From assembly GCA_013214575.1 (NCBI GenBank), contig JABSSD010000105.1:1-53013 (forward strand): 53,013 nucleotides of DNA, read 5' to 3'. Under the pieces are notes generated by a model. The model did no database searches. It saw only the letters and a program-made list of their open reading frames with translations, and was not told the origin of the DNA. The translations under genes were made by a program, and so were the position numbers. The DNA comes from Paracoccaceae bacterium. GTDB lineage: Bacteria; Pseudomonadota; Alphaproteobacteria; Rhodobacterales; Rhodobacteraceae. Shown piece by piece: positions 42,028 to 50,563 of the stretch (its first letter is position 1; each line of letters begins with the position of its first letter).

Positions 42028-43539
42028 TTAGGACACATAGCCAAAAGCGATGCGTGGTATTGGCGCACTGTCTAGCCAGATGCTTTTGGCCGAGGTGTAC
42101 TCTAACAAGGCATCGGTGCCGCTGGAGCGGCCATAGCCCGAATTCAGCGAGCCACCAAAGGGCGAGGAGACATGGATCGCCTTGTAGCTGTTGATCCAGA
42201 AGGTTCCCGCCCGAACGGCGTCGGCCATCCGATGCGCGCGCCCAACATCATTGGTCCAGACCGCAGCGGCCAGACCAAAGCAGCTGTCATTGGCCAGCGC
42301 GATGGCCTCAGCCTCGTCCTCAAAGGGGATGGCACAGACAACCGGACCAAAGATCTCTTGTTGGGCGGCCTGGGCCGAGTTTGACAGGTTGCGAAGCACA
42401 GTGGGCGGCACAAAATACCCCTGCTCCTGCCGCTCTGTGCGGGACAGTACAGTGGCCCCAGCCTGTTGGGCGCTACGGATCATGCCGGTGACATGGGCAA
42501 ATTGACAGGCATTGCTGATCGGTCCGATCTCGGTATCCTCAGCCAGCGGATCCCCCAGCGTGATGTTATCCATGCCACGGGACAGCATCGCCACCAAATC
42601 CTCATAGATCGATTTCTGCACCAGCAGTCGGGATCCGGCGACACAGCTTTGCCCGGCGCCAGAAAAGATCGCCGCCTGCGCCCCCAGACAGGCCTGTTCC
42701 AGATTGGCATCGTCAAAGACGATATTGGCTGATTTTCCGCCAAGCTCCAGCACCACAGGTTTTAACGCGGTTGCCGCCGCAATAGCCACCCGCCGCCCGG
42801 TTTCAGGAGAGCCGACAAAAACCACCTTGCGGATTGCAGGATGCGCTATCGCAGCCTGACCCGCAGTTGGGCCAAACCCACAGAGGACATTCACCAGACC
42901 AGAGGGAAGACCCGCGCCTTCGGCCAGTTTGACCAGCGCCACAGTGGTCACCGGAGTCAGCTCACTGGGCTTGATAACCACCCCATTGCCGGTGGCGATG
43001 GCCGGCGCAATTTGCCACCCTCCGGTAAAGACCGGCGCATTCCACGGGGTGATCTGAAAGACAACCCCAAGCGGCTCGCGCACTGTATAGTTCAGATGCC
43101 CCGAGGGCACCGGGATCACCTCGCCGTGCAGCTTGTCGGCCCAGCCCCCGTAATAGGCAAACATCTCGGCCACCTTGGCCACCTCAATGCGGCAGTCGCG
43201 GATCGGTTTACCGGCAATGATCGCTTCCACCGTTGCCAGCGGTTCCACATGTGCCAGTACGGCCCGAGAGATATCCTGCATCACCTGCCCGCGCTGGGCG
43301 GCTGAAATGCCCTTGGCCCATCCCGGCTGGGCCCGCTGGGAAGCATCACAGGCCAGAACAGACAGGGCCACATCCGCGTCCTTGTAACAGAACAGCTCCT
43401 GCTCGGTGAAGGGGTCCACCAGGGTCACATCCGCGCCAGCCCCATCCAGCAGAACACCATTGATCAGGCTCTGCGGGCGGTCGCCCAACCCCAGCTTGGC
43501 CATTGCATCCAGTAGGGTTTGTTTCCGATCAGATATCAT
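42028..43539 (-). CDS. NAD(P)-dependent aldehyde dehydrogenase
   Basis: The 503-residue product has the full aldehyde dehydrogenase set: ITPWNAPVFTGGWQIAPAIATGNGVVIKPSE (cofactor and catalytic Asn), VFVGSPETGRRV (Rossmann), VVLELGGKSANIV (general base Glu) and FSGAGQSCVAGSRLLV (nucleophilic Cys). It oxidises an aldehyde to a carboxylic acid. The ATG at 43539 overlaps the end of the dehydrogenase gene by 11 bp. Its product may be connected with the hydroxyacid dehydrogenase upstream. It could also serve guanidinobutyraldehyde from the arginine locus, but it is 13 kb away and under another regulator. Confidence 0.85.
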   Translation of the reverse strand: MISDRKQTLLDAMAKLGLGDRPQSLINGVLLDGAGADVTLVDPFTEQELFCYKDADVALSVLACDASQRAQPGWAKGISAAQRGQVMQDISRAVLAHVEPLATVEAIIAGKPIRDCRIEVAKVAEMFAYYGGWADKLHGEVIPVPSGHLNYTVREPLGVVFQITPWNAPVFTGGWQIAPAIATGNGVVIKPSELTPVTTVALVKLAEGAGLPSGLVNVLCGFGPTAGQAAIAHPAIRKVVFVGSPETGRRVAIAAATALKPVVLELGGKSANIVFDDANLEQACLGAQAAIFSGAGQSCVAGSRLLVQKSIYEDLVAMLSRGMDNITLGDPLAEDTEIGPISNACQFAHVTGMIRSAQQAGATVLSRTERQEQGYFVPPTVLRNLSNSAQAAQQEIFGPVVCAIPFEDEAEAIALANDSCFGLAAAVWTNDVGRAHRMADAVRAGTFWINSYKAIHVSSPFGGSLNSGYGRSSGTDALLEYTSAKSIWLDSAPIPRIAFGYVS

Positions 43540-44398
43540 GGGCTGCTTTCCCGTCGCGGGTGACAATCTGGTTGAAATCGGCGCTGTCTGCTATCTCCGG
43601 TGACCGGTTCAGCCAGATGTCTGCGATCTGCGCAAAGCCGCTCAGCTCCACCCCGGAGGCCTTGGCAAGATCCAGTGCAAGCCCGACATCCTTGCGCATC
43701 AGCCCCATGGTGAACCCTGAATCAAAGCCGTCATTCAGGATCCATTTGGGAAAGTTGACCTCGCTTACACCACTGCGGCCAGAGCCCGCGTTGATGCCCT
43801 CTAACAGCGCTTCGGGGGCGACACCTGCGGCTTGCCCCAGCCGCAGCGCCTCGCCAACCAGAACAAGATTGGCGGCGCAGAGCATGTTATTGGCGATCTT
43901 GGCCGCGTGACCAGCGCCAGAGCCACCAACAACCACCGTCTTGGCGGTGAGAATATCCAATACCGGCGCCAGACGTTCGATCCCAGCTGTGTCGCCGCCC
44001 AGCAGCATGGTCATAGTGCCGGCATTTGCCGCCGCAGGGCCGCCGCTTACTGGGCCATCGACAAATGAGAACCCATGCGCATCACCCAGTGAAGCCATCG
44101 CCTGAGAGGTGGCAGGTTCCGATGTCGAGGTATCGAGAACAAGGCAGGCGGGGCGAATATCTGCTACAATCTCGCGCATCACCGCGTCGACCACTGCGGC
44201 TTTGGGCAGGGAAAGAATGATGATATCAGCCACTTTTGCCAATGCCGAAGGGCTCTCTGCGCCCTCTGCACCAAGATCCCGCATCCGGCTCAGTGTCGCC
44301 GGGTTGGGATCATAACATATCAATTGGATGCCACTGGCAATCAGCTGCGCCGCCATGCCACCGCCCATATTGCCACATCCAATAAGTCCAATTTGCAT
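43529..44398 (-). CDS. 3-hydroxyisobutyrate dehydrogenase family (beta-hydroxyacid dehydrogenase)
   Basis: The 289-residue product has the NAD(P) site GLIGCGNMGGGMAAQL (4-19), the substrate-binding DGPVSGGPAAANAGTM and the catalytic lysine in GSGAGHAAKIANNM. The family reversibly oxidises 3-hydroxyacids such as 3-hydroxyisobutyrate, tartronate semialdehyde or sulfolactaldehyde-related compounds, producing semialdehydes that an aldehyde dehydrogenase can oxidise further. ATG 44398 is preferred because AAGGA lies eight bases upstream; ATG 44404 is too close to that site. It heads a coupled four-gene operon behind a LysR gene of the same orientation. Confidence 0.85.
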   Translation of the reverse strand: MQIGLIGCGNMGGGMAAQLIASGIQLICYDPNPATLSRMRDLGAEGAESPSALAKVADIIILSLPKAAVVDAVMREIVADIRPACLVLDTSTSEPATSQAMASLGDAHGFSFVDGPVSGGPAAANAGTMTMLLGGDTAGIERLAPVLDILTAKTVVVGGSGAGHAAKIANNMLCAANLVLVGEALRLGQAAGVAPEALLEGINAGSGRSGVSEVNFPKWILNDGFDSGFTMGLMRKDVGLALDLAKASGVELSGFAQIADIWLNRSPEIADSADFNQIVTRDGKAAHDI

Positions 44399-44523
44399 GT
44401 CCATAATCCTTCTGCGGGCACCGGTCCGCCGGCACCGGTTTTCTGAACTATGGTTCATTTCACCTCGGTCAGGAATGCCGGTAATTCAGCAGTTTTGTTG
44501 CGCTGGGCGCAACAATAAGCCGA

Positions 44524-45426
44524 TCAAGTAAAGGCCGACATCTTTTTCATTTGCTTGAGAAGAAGATCTGCCGCCTGCGGCAGTTTGCGACCTTCCTTGC
44601 GCAGCATTGAGGACACCCCACCGGCAAATATCGAGGATGATATCTGGTGCGCGTTCATCATCCCGGATGACAGCTCATTTTCGACAACAAACCGTGGCAG
44701 GATGGTGAAACCCATGTCATTGCGCACAAAGGCCTTCAGCGCCGCAATCGAACCGGTCTCGACAATCGCGCGCAACCGGATGCCGTGTTTGGCCTCAACC
44801 GCTGTTATCATCGCCCCAATGCCAAAGGTTTTGGGCGGGATGGCGCATGGCATTTTTGCCAGGGACGCCAGATTAAGAGGCTCTGTGCGGTCGTAAATGC
44901 CACCCCTGCGCACCAGCGCGACAAGCGGCTGCGACGCTGACGTCTCAACCCTGATCTGCGGGGTTTTGGGGACATTGTAGGCCAGTCCCAGATGGGCTTG
45001 CTCTGAGAGGATCTGTTGCATCACATGTTCGGTCGATCCCACCGTTATGGCGAAGGTGATATCGGGGTATTTGGCGGAGAACCTGGCCAGGGCGCCATCA
45101 AACAGATCGCCGACAAAGCCTTCGCCGACCGCGATTGCCACCTTGCCACGTTTCATCTGCGCCAGGGCATCAAACTCAGACCGGAGAAGATCCAGCTCAC
45201 CGGTCTGCCGTTTTAAGTACGCCACCAAAAGCACACCCGATTCAGTGGGCCGAACACCGGAGCGTCCGCGTTCAATCAACGTGGTGGAGAGGGCGGTTTC
45301 CAGTGCAGAAATATTCCGGCTGACAGTCGAGGGCTCCAGTCCAATCTGCTCGGCTGCCGCTCTGACGGTTCCGGTCTGAACGGCGACCAGGAAACAGCTG
45401 GTCTGTCGGGGGTCAAGTTGGGTCAT
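44524..45426 (-). CDS. LysR-family regulator
   Basis: The 300-residue product has a LysR winged-helix domain (TQLDPRQTSCFLVAVQTGTVRAAAEQIGLEPSTVSRNISALETAL) and an effector domain with VGEGFVGDLFDGALARFSAKYPDI and AFVRNDMGFTILPRF. It lies 125 bp upstream of the dehydrogenase operon in the same direction rather than divergent, so it may be co-transcribed or control the operon from the gap. ATG 45426 is chosen because the conserved domain starts there. Residue content of the effector domain does not reveal the ligand. Confidence 0.82.
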   Translation of the reverse strand: MTQLDPRQTSCFLVAVQTGTVRAAAEQIGLEPSTVSRNISALETALSTTLIERGRSGVRPTESGVLLVAYLKRQTGELDLLRSEFDALAQMKRGKVAIAVGEGFVGDLFDGALARFSAKYPDITFAITVGSTEHVMQQILSEQAHLGLAYNVPKTPQIRVETSASQPLVALVRRGGIYDRTEPLNLASLAKMPCAIPPKTFGIGAMITAVEAKHGIRLRAIVETGSIAALKAFVRNDMGFTILPRFVVENELSSGMMNAHQISSSIFAGGVSSMLRKEGRKLPQAADLLLKQMKKMSAFT

Positions 45427-45606
45427 GGCGCGACTCTGGCGTAACATGGTCGCCAAATCAATGCGCCACAGGCGATGTTTCAGGTTGAATTTCAGCGGCA
45501 GATACGCGGCAGATGCGCGGGCATTTTGCGCAGATATGAAATTTCTGAAGAAAAAGTATTTTGGCCCTTGCGCCGACCCTGCGCATTGTCTAAATCCGGC
45601 CTCACC

Positions 45607-45682
<76 letters not shown>

Positions 45683-45732
45683 TAAATACTTGAAAACAAA
45701 TGGATAAATGGATCGTCAGATATTGGACGGAT

Positions 45733-46845
45733 CTAAAGTTTCCCAATTCCATCATTGGGTTTCCCAAAATCAGGCAATAGCAGTACTGACTCGGTGTTCA
45801 TTTGTTCCGCCATTGCATGCCGCGCATAGTGCTCTGACATCCGCTTTGATAGGTGGCCCAGCATCGCCTGAACTCGCTCGATTCCGCCGTAAAGGTCAGG
45901 TGATTTTGCGACTGCGTTTGCAATTAGAGTGGCGTTGGTCGTGCGCAGCCCGTGGAAGGTTAGCCGCGGTTCCACTGCGTGCAGTTTCAGGCGGGTGATT
46001 TCTTTTGCCCAGGAGGCTCCAAACCCGGTTCCCCAGGGTTTGCCGCGCAAGGTCTTTAGAATCGGTACTGTGGGATCAATGCGATCCTGTTCGCGCATCC
46101 ATTCCTGGTGGTCCTCGATCATGGCCAGGACAACCGGGTGCAAGGGGACTGGCACATCAGTCTGTGTCTTTCCCTGGCGGGGATACCAGACGCCATCGCG
46201 GATGTTGGCCTCGCAAAACTTGGTCAGGCAATCGCCGCGCCGCTGGCCGGTGTAGATCGCGACCAGTGCTGGTTTTATCATGTGGGGTTTGCCGTCCTGA
46301 AATAGGCGCTCTAGGGCCCACTCCGGCCAGGGTTCATAGCTGCCCTTTCCTTTCACGCGCTCGATGCGGGTGCAGGGATTGATTTCGCAAAAACCGCGCA
46401 GGCGCGCCCAGGCAAAAATTGCGCTGATGTCATCAAGACGGCGATTTGCGGTGGCTGGCCGGTCAGCGAGCGTGTCGTAGAGAGCTTGAATATGCACTGG
46501 TTGGATCGATCGGGGGGAGAACTCGCCAAGCACATCCATTACCAAGTCACAGGCTAGATCTCGCAAGTGCCGAGAATTGCGCGACAGGTCTTGGTACTTT
46601 CTGTGCTCCCGGTGTTGCCTGATCAGTGATTCAAAGCTGAATGGATCAGAAAAATCGACAGGCGGTGCGCCGTAGAAGTCTGCCCAAGCTTTGTTATAGG
46701 CCGCGCGGTATCCATCTTCGAAAGGGTGTGGAAGCTTGCGACGAAACTCAGCCTCTCCTTTAGAGGCGACCCTGAAATAGAAGTACAGACGGCCTTTGGC
46801 CTTCTTGGGTTGGACGTGTTTGTCCAGTGTGATGTCAGCGGCCAT
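45733..46845 (-). CDS. Tyrosine recombinase (phage-type integrase)
   Basis: The 370-residue product has the integrase catalytic residues: Arg202 (YTGQRRGD), Lys226, His298 and Arg301 (FHGLR), His331 (LGHLS) and the nucleophile Tyr340 (SEHYARH). An N-terminal arm/core-binding part precedes them (about 1-170). It would catalyse insertion at and excision from the tRNA-Val attachment site; its stop is 50 bp from the tRNA. It overlaps the upstream HTH gene by 11 bp. Intact and probably functional. Confidence 0.9.
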   Translation of the reverse strand: MAADITLDKHVQPKKAKGRLYFYFRVASKGEAEFRRKLPHPFEDGYRAAYNKAWADFYGAPPVDFSDPFSFESLIRQHREHRKYQDLSRNSRHLRDLACDLVMDVLGEFSPRSIQPVHIQALYDTLADRPATANRRLDDISAIFAWARLRGFCEINPCTRIERVKGKGSYEPWPEWALERLFQDGKPHMIKPALVAIYTGQRRGDCLTKFCEANIRDGVWYPRQGKTQTDVPVPLHPVVLAMIEDHQEWMREQDRIDPTVPILKTLRGKPWGTGFGASWAKEITRLKLHAVEPRLTFHGLRTTNATLIANAVAKSPDLYGGIERVQAMLGHLSKRMSEHYARHAMAEQMNTESVLLLPDFGKPNDGIGKL

Positions 46846-47098
46846 TGATTTTCAACATGATGGGGTCCGTGGCATTTGCGGCATCAGCCCCTTGTCCGGG
46901 GGGGGCTCCGATTTGTGCCTGGTCCATTGCCCTTTCTATCTCGATCCATTTCCAGCGAGCCATGCCGCCTATCTTTGTTGGCTTTGGTAGAAGCCCCCGG
47001 TTCACATAGTCACGCACGGTGGTTTCGCCGCAGTCAAGGTTTTTGGCCACTGTGGCGATCGAGCAGAAAATAGGTGGGGGGCCAATCGGCTTATCCAT
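46835..47098 (-). CDS. Small HTH protein, AlpA/excisionase-like
   Basis: The 87-residue product contains a MerR/AlpA-type helix-turn-helix (FCSIATVAKNLDCGETTVRDYVNRGLLPKPTKIGGMARWKWIEIERAM, about 11-59). Such proteins next to an integrase gene act as excisionases or control integrase expression. ATG 47098 is chosen because AGAGG lies six bases upstream. It overlaps the HNH gene at its start and the integrase gene at its end, so all three are co-transcribed. Confidence 0.75.
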   Translation of the reverse strand: MDKPIGPPPIFCSIATVAKNLDCGETTVRDYVNRGLLPKPTKIGGMARWKWIEIERAMDQAQIGAPPGQGADAANATDPIMLKINGR

Positions 47099-47747
47099 TG
47101 CGGGCCTCTTTCTGTTCGGGGCTGTTCTTCTTGGCTTCGCGGGCATGGTGTTCCAGCTTGGTAATCGCCATGATTGTTGGCTTCAGCTCCGGAGCAGCAT
47201 CGTCATAGCCTCGACCAAACCGTCCATTTAGACGTGGCAGTAGGGCGCGAGGGATAGCCTCCCAATTTGATGGGTCAGTGTTCGTTTTATCGCCATCGAG
47301 GCTCTTGAGGCACATGCCCACGGGCAGGTGGCCATTGGCTTGCTCCCAGAGGTGGCGATGCTTGTGAACAAAGCGCCGCTCATATCCGGTGTGTGGATTG
47401 ACCTGGTCGACGCTGATCTCGATGTAACCGTCGTTGGATGTGCGCTCAAACCCAAGGGTCTTGGTGTTATGGGGCAGGTTGCCCTTCTTGAACTGTGTCT
47501 TGGCGCTGTTCGGGTTAAATGGCATTTTCTTGCCTTTGTTTAGGGCAGGCTGACCAGGTTCGAATTTCCCGGTGCGGCCGGTCAACCACCCATTGCGCTT
47601 GCAGAGTGAAGAGTAGTTGCTGAGCTTCACATCAACACGCCGGAATTTGGCGCAGAACTGGGCGTGGGCGACAGGCCGCAGCTGCGATTTGTGCGCCTTG
47701 ATCCAAGCGAGTTCCTTTTCACTGTAGCTGATTGCCTGCCCCTTCAT
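47091..47747 (-). CDS. HNH endonuclease (phage type)
   Basis: The 218-residue product has the HNH metal finger RFVHKHRHLWEQANGHLPVGMCLKSLDGDKTNTDPSNWEAI (about 126-166), in which the His, the Asp and the Asn/Asn-Trp positions of phage homing-type HNH nucleases are kept. The N-terminus (YSEKELAWIKAH and SNYSSLCKRNGW) looks like a DNA-binding helical segment seen in related phage HNH proteins. It would nick or cut DNA. Its ATG overlaps the stop of the next upstream gene (ATGA). Confidence 0.8.
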   Translation of the reverse strand: MKGQAISYSEKELAWIKAHKSQLRPVAHAQFCAKFRRVDVKLSNYSSLCKRNGWLTGRTGKFEPGQPALNKGKKMPFNPNSAKTQFKKGNLPHNTKTLGFERTSNDGYIEISVDQVNPHTGYERRFVHKHRHLWEQANGHLPVGMCLKSLDGDKTNTDPSNWEAIPRALLPRLNGRFGRGYDDAAPELKPTIMAITKLEHHAREAKKNSPEQKEARNG

Positions 47748-47983
47748 TTTGAAGCACTCCCAATCATTGGCAAGTGGGGAACAACGATGGCGCCATGGTC
47801 AGCGAACAGTTTGGCGGCCGTGAGCTGAAGATTGGCATTGCCGACCACCTGATCTGAAATCGATACTATGGCCTCCGACCGCTTTACTTCCTGGTCGATC
47901 TGCTCAGCGGTCAAGTCTTCGTCGCCCAGGCGTTCCAGTTGTGCGAATAAATGGTCGGTCAAGTCTGAAAGCTTGTTCTTCAT
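47744..47983 (-). CDS. Short phage-type protein of unknown function
   Basis: The 79-residue product is acidic and mainly helical (MKNKLSDLTDHLFAQLERLG, QEVKRSEAIVSISDQVV), without membrane segments or known motifs. Small proteins of this kind with a long amphipathic start are common next to HNH genes in temperate phages of alphaproteobacteria. ATG 47983 has AGGAGG five bases upstream; it is translationally coupled to the HNH gene. No function can be assigned. Confidence 0.6.
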   Translation of the reverse strand: MKNKLSDLTDHLFAQLERLGDEDLTAEQIDQEVKRSEAIVSISDQVVGNANLQLTAAKLFADHGAIVVPHLPMIGSASK

Positions 47984-48007
47984 AATGTCCTCCTGGTTTC
48001 CGTCACT

Positions 48008-48029
48008 GGCCCTTCGATCGGGAAGGGCC
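48008..48029. terminator. Perfect 8-bp hairpin between phage genes
   Basis: GGCCCTTC-GATCGG-GAAGGGCC spans 48008-48029, between the DUF2303 gene and the 79-residue gene. There is no T-run, so attenuation or RNA processing is as likely as termination. Confidence 0.45.
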
Positions 48030-48046
48030 ACAAAGAGAGATCAGGA

Positions 48047-48084
48047 CCCCGCCGCCACCCGGCCAAGGGATTACGGCGGCGGGG
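48047..48084 (-). terminator. GC-rich hairpin after the DUF2303 gene
   Basis: CCCCGCCGCC (48047-48056) pairs perfectly with GGCGGCGGGG (48075-48084). It begins 21 bases after the DUF2303 stop in the direction of transcription and would separate that gene from the integrase-side genes. No clear U-tract follows. Confidence 0.5.
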
Positions 48085-48104
48085 GTATCAGTCAGAGCGA
48101 CCGA

Positions 48105-49091
48105 TCAGGGGGTTTCGGGGGAGCCGTAGAAAGTGGGAAGCCCAGTCTTTTCCTCGGCGGTGTTCACAGCCTCTTTCAGGGCGTCATAGAATGCCGCTTC
48201 GGGGTTATAAATTGTCAGCCGGAAAGAGACCGCAGAGCCGTTTTTCTTGAAGCTGAACCGAACCGGAAGGCGATAGTTGACGCCCTGGTCAAATACCGGG
48301 ATGGCGATCAGGAAAAGATTTGGGATGGAGAGCGGCTTGCCCTCGGCGTCCTTGTTCTCATTCTCGAATGACATTTGCACGGTGCCGTCGTCCGGGTTGC
48401 GCTTGGTGATCAGATTGCTGCTCTCATAGATCTCCAGATGGCGGGACATTTCCATCAGGCGGGCAAACTGGCCGTAGCGGCCCTTCAGCTTGGCGGCGAC
48501 CTCGATCAGGGGCTTTTCCCAGGGCTCCGGATTTTCTGGTTTGCCGCCGCCCAGCAAGGCCGGGGAGGGATCAATGATGTCCTTGGCGTGTTCTTCGATA
48601 AATTCGCCCAGCTCGGACTTGGCTAGGGTCTTTTGTGCGACTGCATTCCAGATCTTCCATTCCTCGGAAACCGGGAATTTGTAGAGTCCGCGGTGACGGC
48701 AATACCGGGCATTTGCATCGCCGGTTTTTGGATCGAGCTGCGGGGCGCTTTTTGGGTGGTAATCAATAACGCTGGTGAGCGATGGTTGCTGGCGTGACTG
48801 GTTGGCAAACACCACCGATTCATCGCCTTTGAAGCGGTTGGTCCAGTCAATGAAGCTGTCCAGCGTTTCAAATTTGGCGGTGCCGGTCTTTTGCGCAGGT
48901 TTCAGGTGGGTTGCAGCCTTGCGCATCTGCTCTGTCACGTCCTCGACCGTGCGGCCTTTGGGAAGGCTCAACAGGTGCGCGGCTGACAGGTCAGTGCGAT
49001 CGGCGTTGGTGTCGATCGGCTCAGCTTTACTGAGCTGTTCTACAGTCTGGCGCATGGTTTCGGCGACATTTTGAACTTCTAAGTGATCCAT
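48105..49091 (-). CDS. DUF2303 phage protein (YfdQ-like)
   Basis: The 328-residue product matches DUF2303: ARYCRHRGLYKFPVSEEWKIWNAV (about 126-149), GEFIEEHAKDIIDPSPALLG and the C-terminal IPVFDQGVNYRLPVRFSF. Proteins of this family occur in early/recombination regions of prophages; their biochemical role is unknown. AAGAGGA lies five bases before ATG 49091. It is the largest gene of the element after the integrase, transcribed in the same direction. Confidence 0.8.
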   Translation of the reverse strand: MDHLEVQNVAETMRQTVEQLSKAEPIDTNADRTDLSAAHLLSLPKGRTVEDVTEQMRKAATHLKPAQKTGTAKFETLDSFIDWTNRFKGDESVVFANQSRQQPSLTSVIDYHPKSAPQLDPKTGDANARYCRHRGLYKFPVSEEWKIWNAVAQKTLAKSELGEFIEEHAKDIIDPSPALLGGGKPENPEPWEKPLIEVAAKLKGRYGQFARLMEMSRHLEIYESSNLITKRNPDDGTVQMSFENENKDAEGKPLSIPNLFLIAIPVFDQGVNYRLPVRFSFKKNGSAVSFRLTIYNPEAAFYDALKEAVNTAEEKTGLPTFYGSPETP

Positions 49092-49121
49092 GATGGTCCT
49101 CTTGGATTTGGGATAAGGGGA

Positions 49122-49487
49122 TTAGCCTGCGGTGCGCAGCTCGGTTTCACCGGGAGCGACGTCCCGGATTTCCATTTTCAGCTGCGCAGGGTTGGCGGGG
49201 GTGATCCGGCCTTCTCCACCCTGCCAGGCAACGGCAGTGGCGGCGGGTTTCTGGGGCTCTTTGGCATCGCATTTGGCGGCAATCTGAAACATGCCGGCGC
49301 GGTCCAGTTTGTAGTCCAGTTTGATGGTGAAGCTGCCAGATGCAGATTTGTTGTTGTCGTCGACAAAGCTGGTCATGGCTTCGATCAGCGCCTCGTGCTT
49401 GTCGTGAATCAGCATGAGGAATTCGCCGCTGTCGGGCAGCGAGAGGATTTGGTCGATCGTTTTCAGGTCATGGGGGGTGCTGGTCAT
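49122..49487 (-). CDS. Hypothetical phage-type protein
   Basis: The 121-residue product is soluble, with HDLKTIDQILSLPDSGEFLML near the start, SGSFTIKLDYKLDRAGMFQIAAKCDAK in the middle and an unstructured alanine/proline-rich end. The beta-rich central part resembles small accessory proteins found beside DUF2303 genes in prophages. No domain is recognised. GAGG lies five bases before the ATG; the gene precedes the DUF2303 gene by 30 bp and is probably co-transcribed. Confidence 0.6.
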   Translation of the reverse strand: MTSTPHDLKTIDQILSLPDSGEFLMLIHDKHEALIEAMTSFVDDNNKSASGSFTIKLDYKLDRAGMFQIAAKCDAKEPQKPAATAVAWQGGEGRITPANPAQLKMEIRDVAPGETELRTAG

Positions 49488-49669
49488 GGCGTCCTCTTAG
49501 GTTCCTTTGTTGGATTAACTTGCGGCGGCGGGCTTGGAGATGGCGCCGCGCCAGGCGTCGTATTCTGAGCGCAGGTGACCTGGTGGAACAAGGCTGGGGG
49601 GCGGGTGGTGCGTGGCCTGGTGCGGCGTCGGTCAGGTGAGTACCAGCTTTGCATGATTGGTCTGGGCTG

Positions 49670-49993
49670 ATGCAGGCCCTGGTGCTGCGCAATCTGCCTG
49701 CGCTGGGGCTGGCCCTGGTGCTGTTGGTGGCGGTGGCATGGCTGGTCAACCTGGTGCAGGACCGCACCCAGCTGCAGGGCGAGCTGGCCGCCGCCAATAT
49801 CAAGGTGGTCACCGCCCAGGTGGCGGAACAGCAAGCCCTAGAGTCCGCCCGCGTCCACCGCGCCCATCTGGCCCGCGCCGCTGATCAGGCCCGCCAGTTC
49901 GACGCCATCCGAAACGAATTGCAAGAAATGGAGGGTCGCGATGCGCCTTTATCTCCTTTGCTGCGCGCTACTGCTGGGCGCCTGTGGCCTTGA
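49670..49993 (+). CDS. Rz-like i-spanin
   Basis: The 107-residue product has one N-terminal membrane helix (LPALGLALVLLVAVAWLVNLV, about 9-29) and a long periplasmic coiled coil (TQLQGELAAANIKVVTAQVA and following), the layout of inner-membrane spanins that fuse inner and outer membranes at the last step of phage lysis. The reading frame of a lipoprotein begins inside its 3' end (49941), the classic embedded Rz1 arrangement. ATG 49670 is used because the membrane helix follows it. No endolysin or holin gene is adjacent. Confidence 0.75.
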   Translation: MQALVLRNLPALGLALVLLVAVAWLVNLVQDRTQLQGELAAANIKVVTAQVAEQQALESARVHRAHLARAADQARQFDAIRNELQEMEGRDAPLSPLLRATAGRLWP

Positions 49994-50189
49994 TTCAATT
50001 GTTGTCACTGCGCCGCCACCCAAAGTGCCGGCTGATCTGTTGCAGGGCTGTGCTGGTTGGACCGGGCCAAGGCCGAGCAATGAAGGGCAATGGGCTGATG
50101 CCGCTTGGGCTGAGATGCGCGGGCGGTACTGCGCCAATGGCCGCATCGAAACCATTGCCGAAATTCTGAACCCCAGCGGGCCGCGCTGA
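49941..50189 (+). CDS. Rz1-like o-spanin lipoprotein
   Basis: The 82-residue product begins MRLYLLCCALLLGACGL with a lipobox LGAC, so Cys15 would be lipidated and anchored in the outer membrane. The mature part is short and proline-rich at first (APPPKVPADL), then GCAGWTGPRPSNEGQWADAA, a pattern common to Rz1-like proteins of alphaproteobacterial phages. The start lies inside the i-spanin gene in another frame, with GGAGG before ATG 49941. Both products would form the membrane-fusing spanin complex. Confidence 0.75.
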   Translation: MRLYLLCCALLLGACGLDSIVVTAPPPKVPADLLQGCAGWTGPRPSNEGQWADAAWAEMRGRYCANGRIETIAEILNPSGPR

Positions 50190-50563
50190 TCTGTTGGGGT
50201 TTGTTGGACTCATCCCCTCAATGGCGGCTAACTGCATTTTTGCGATCTTGGTGCGCAGTGCAGCATTCGACAATAAGGGCGGTTTGCTGACTTTCGCTGC
50301 ACTTCGTTCGAATGTCTCAGATGCCAACAAACCTACCACTCGCCCTTCAATCGGATGTGACAATTCCGGCCCAGACCGGACATCGGTGCAAAGCGCAGCT
50401 AACGGCAATTCTGAGCCCAAATTGTTCATTCGTCACATCGAACTAATGTCCGGTGCGAACTACCCAGAGCACAGTTTATAAAAACTGGACGCTCGAAACA
50501 TCTAGAAACTCGGTTGTATTTCTGCCATAATACAGCAATTGATAGACGATACTTGGGGAGAGC
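50190..50563. other. Intergenic repeat region left of the cargo genes
   Basis: No gene is visible. It contains the left arm of an inverted intergenic repeat (50275-50300). A second 9-bp inverted pair, ACCGGACAT (50375-50383) and ATGTCCGGT (50446-50454), also lies here. Confidence 0.55.
50275..50300 (+). repeat. Inverted repeat, left arm, beside the two-gene cargo unit
   Basis: These 26 bases (core GGGCGGTTTGCTGAC) match the reverse complement of 52527-52552 at 24 of 26 positions, and weaker similarity continues outward. The two arms bracket the genes at 50564-52272. Confidence 0.7.

Larger units (their letters stand above)
45683..50189. mobile_element. Left part of an integrated phage-like element at tRNA-Val
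   Basis: The stretch begins after the tRNA-Val 3' end and carries integrase, an HTH/excisionase-like gene, an HNH gene, a short phage protein, a DUF2303 protein, a small hypothetical gene and an embedded spanin pair. No capsid, portal, terminase, tail, conjugation or replication gene is visible. I could not find a second copy of the tRNA 3' sequence in the window, so the right end is outside, lost, or destroyed by the IS30 and repeats. The end at 50189 is only the last phage-type gene. Confidence 0.7.

Noticed and set aside
42028-43539. Aldehyde dehydrogenase as the missing step of the arginine pathway
   Set aside because: It belongs to a different operon with its own LysR regulator, 13 kb from the AruH/AruI-like genes; a link cannot be supported from sequence.
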